Positions 63,699 through 64,000 of a stretch of DNA of 64,000 nt are shown piece after piece (position 1 is the first letter of the stretch; each line of letters begins with the position of its first letter). A model generated the notes under the pieces. It was not told where the DNA came from. It did no database searches and worked only from the letters and a program-made list of their open reading frames with translations. A program made the translations under genes and the position numbers. The stretch is from Jiella pacifica (lineage in GTDB: Bacteria > Pseudomonadota > Alphaproteobacteria > Rhizobiales > Rhizobiaceae), in contig NZ_JAAAMG010000012.1 in assembly GCF_010500815.1 (NCBI RefSeq), positions 1 through 64,000 on the forward strand, written 5' to 3'.

Positions 63699-64000
63699 AT
63701 CTCTCTCCAATCCAGGATCATCTTCAGGCAGTCGGCATCTTCGAACGCCGTGCGATAGGCAGCTTCCGCCTCGACCGGTCGGCCCGCATGGGTCACCAGG
63801 CCGTGCAGAGAAAGGCGACCGGCGGCGACGAGCGCCAGCACCGCCTCCATGTCCTCCGGCCGCCATTCGGCGGCGATCTTCATGCGCGCCTCGCGCATGA
63901 AGGCGGGCGGGAAGGCGAAGGAGACGGGCTCTTTGTAGAAGCCGGCGAGGACGATCTCGCCGCCGCGGCCGAGCCGCGGAACGAGACGGTCGAGAACTTG
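63695..64000 (-). CDS. bchC: Bacteriochlorophyllide a dehydrogenase, 3' part (cut by right edge)
   Basis: The last 101 residues of BchC, which oxidises the 3-hydroxyethyl group to acetyl in bacteriochlorophyll a synthesis. The visible part ([25 protein letters not shown], then [20 protein letters not shown] and the end [12 protein letters not shown]) is the characteristic BchC C-terminus. The frame is open to position 64000, so the start and the superoperon promoter lie outside the window. Confidence 0.93.
   Translation of the reverse strand, partial: QVLDRLVPRLGRGGEIVLAGFYKEPVSFAFPPAFMREARMKIAAEWRPEDMEAVLALVAAGRLSLHGLVTHAGRPVEAEAAYRTAFEDADCLKMILDWREM

Overview
The window is a GC-rich chromosomal stretch from a phototrophic alphaproteobacterium, most likely of the order Rhizobiales (Hyphomicrobiales). 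Three things point there. The right end carries a photosynthesis cluster, bchC-bchX-bchY-bchZ-pufQ-pufB-pufA-pufL-pufM-pufC, on the minus strand. The chemotaxis operon has the gene order known from Sinorhizobium and Agrobacterium. A two-piece (permuted) tmRNA gene encodes the tag ANDNYAEARLAA. The sequence alone does not show whether the host is a purple non-sulfur bacterium or an aerobic anoxygenic phototroph.

Layout. 0-9 kb: malic enzyme maeB; a PlcP-like phosphoesterase directly followed by a GT4 glycosyltransferase, a pair linked elsewhere to membrane-lipid remodelling under phosphate limitation; a DUF2252 kinase-like protein; and several small exported proteins, two of which share a C-terminal motif. 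9-14.2 kb: comM, then a tightly coupled four-gene operon (BchC-like dehydrogenase, PTPS/QueD-like protein without the usual catalytic residues, GT4 glycosyltransferase, methyltransferase). This operon is the best candidate here for an undescribed pathway. 14.2-18.8 kb: cytochrome b561, and a ribokinase-modE-modABC operon with a clear Mo-box palindrome. 19.3-28.5 kb: a complete rhizobial-type che operon (mcp, STAS/cheS position, cheY1, cheA, cheW, cheR, cheB, cheY2, cheD, cheT-like). 28.6-33 kb: cyclopropane fatty acid synthase and the rpsF-rpsR-DUF2232-rplI operon. 33-43.4 kb: small exported proteins, a BCCT transporter, a BrnTA toxin-antitoxin pair whose toxin gene is broken, a flavoprotein, leuB, an MscS channel, a thioesterase and a GlcD-like FAD oxidase. 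43.6-55.2 kb: a large AsmA protein, RHH and DUF4169 small proteins, sspB next to the tmRNA gene, then thyA-folA-hflK-hflC-DUF2065-degP. 55.3-64 kb: the photosynthesis superoperon, with bchC cut by the right edge.

Functional links. BchX/Y/Z and BchC carry out the late steps from chlorophyllide a to bacteriochlorophyllide a. PufB/A form LH1, PufL/M the reaction centre and PufC its tetraheme electron donor. tmRNA tags stalled peptides, and the neighbouring SspB delivers tagged proteins to ClpXP. HflK/HflC and the Do-type protease act in envelope quality control. ThyA and DHFR form the dTMP/folate cycle. No insertion sequences, CRISPR arrays, rRNA genes or tRNA genes were recognised.
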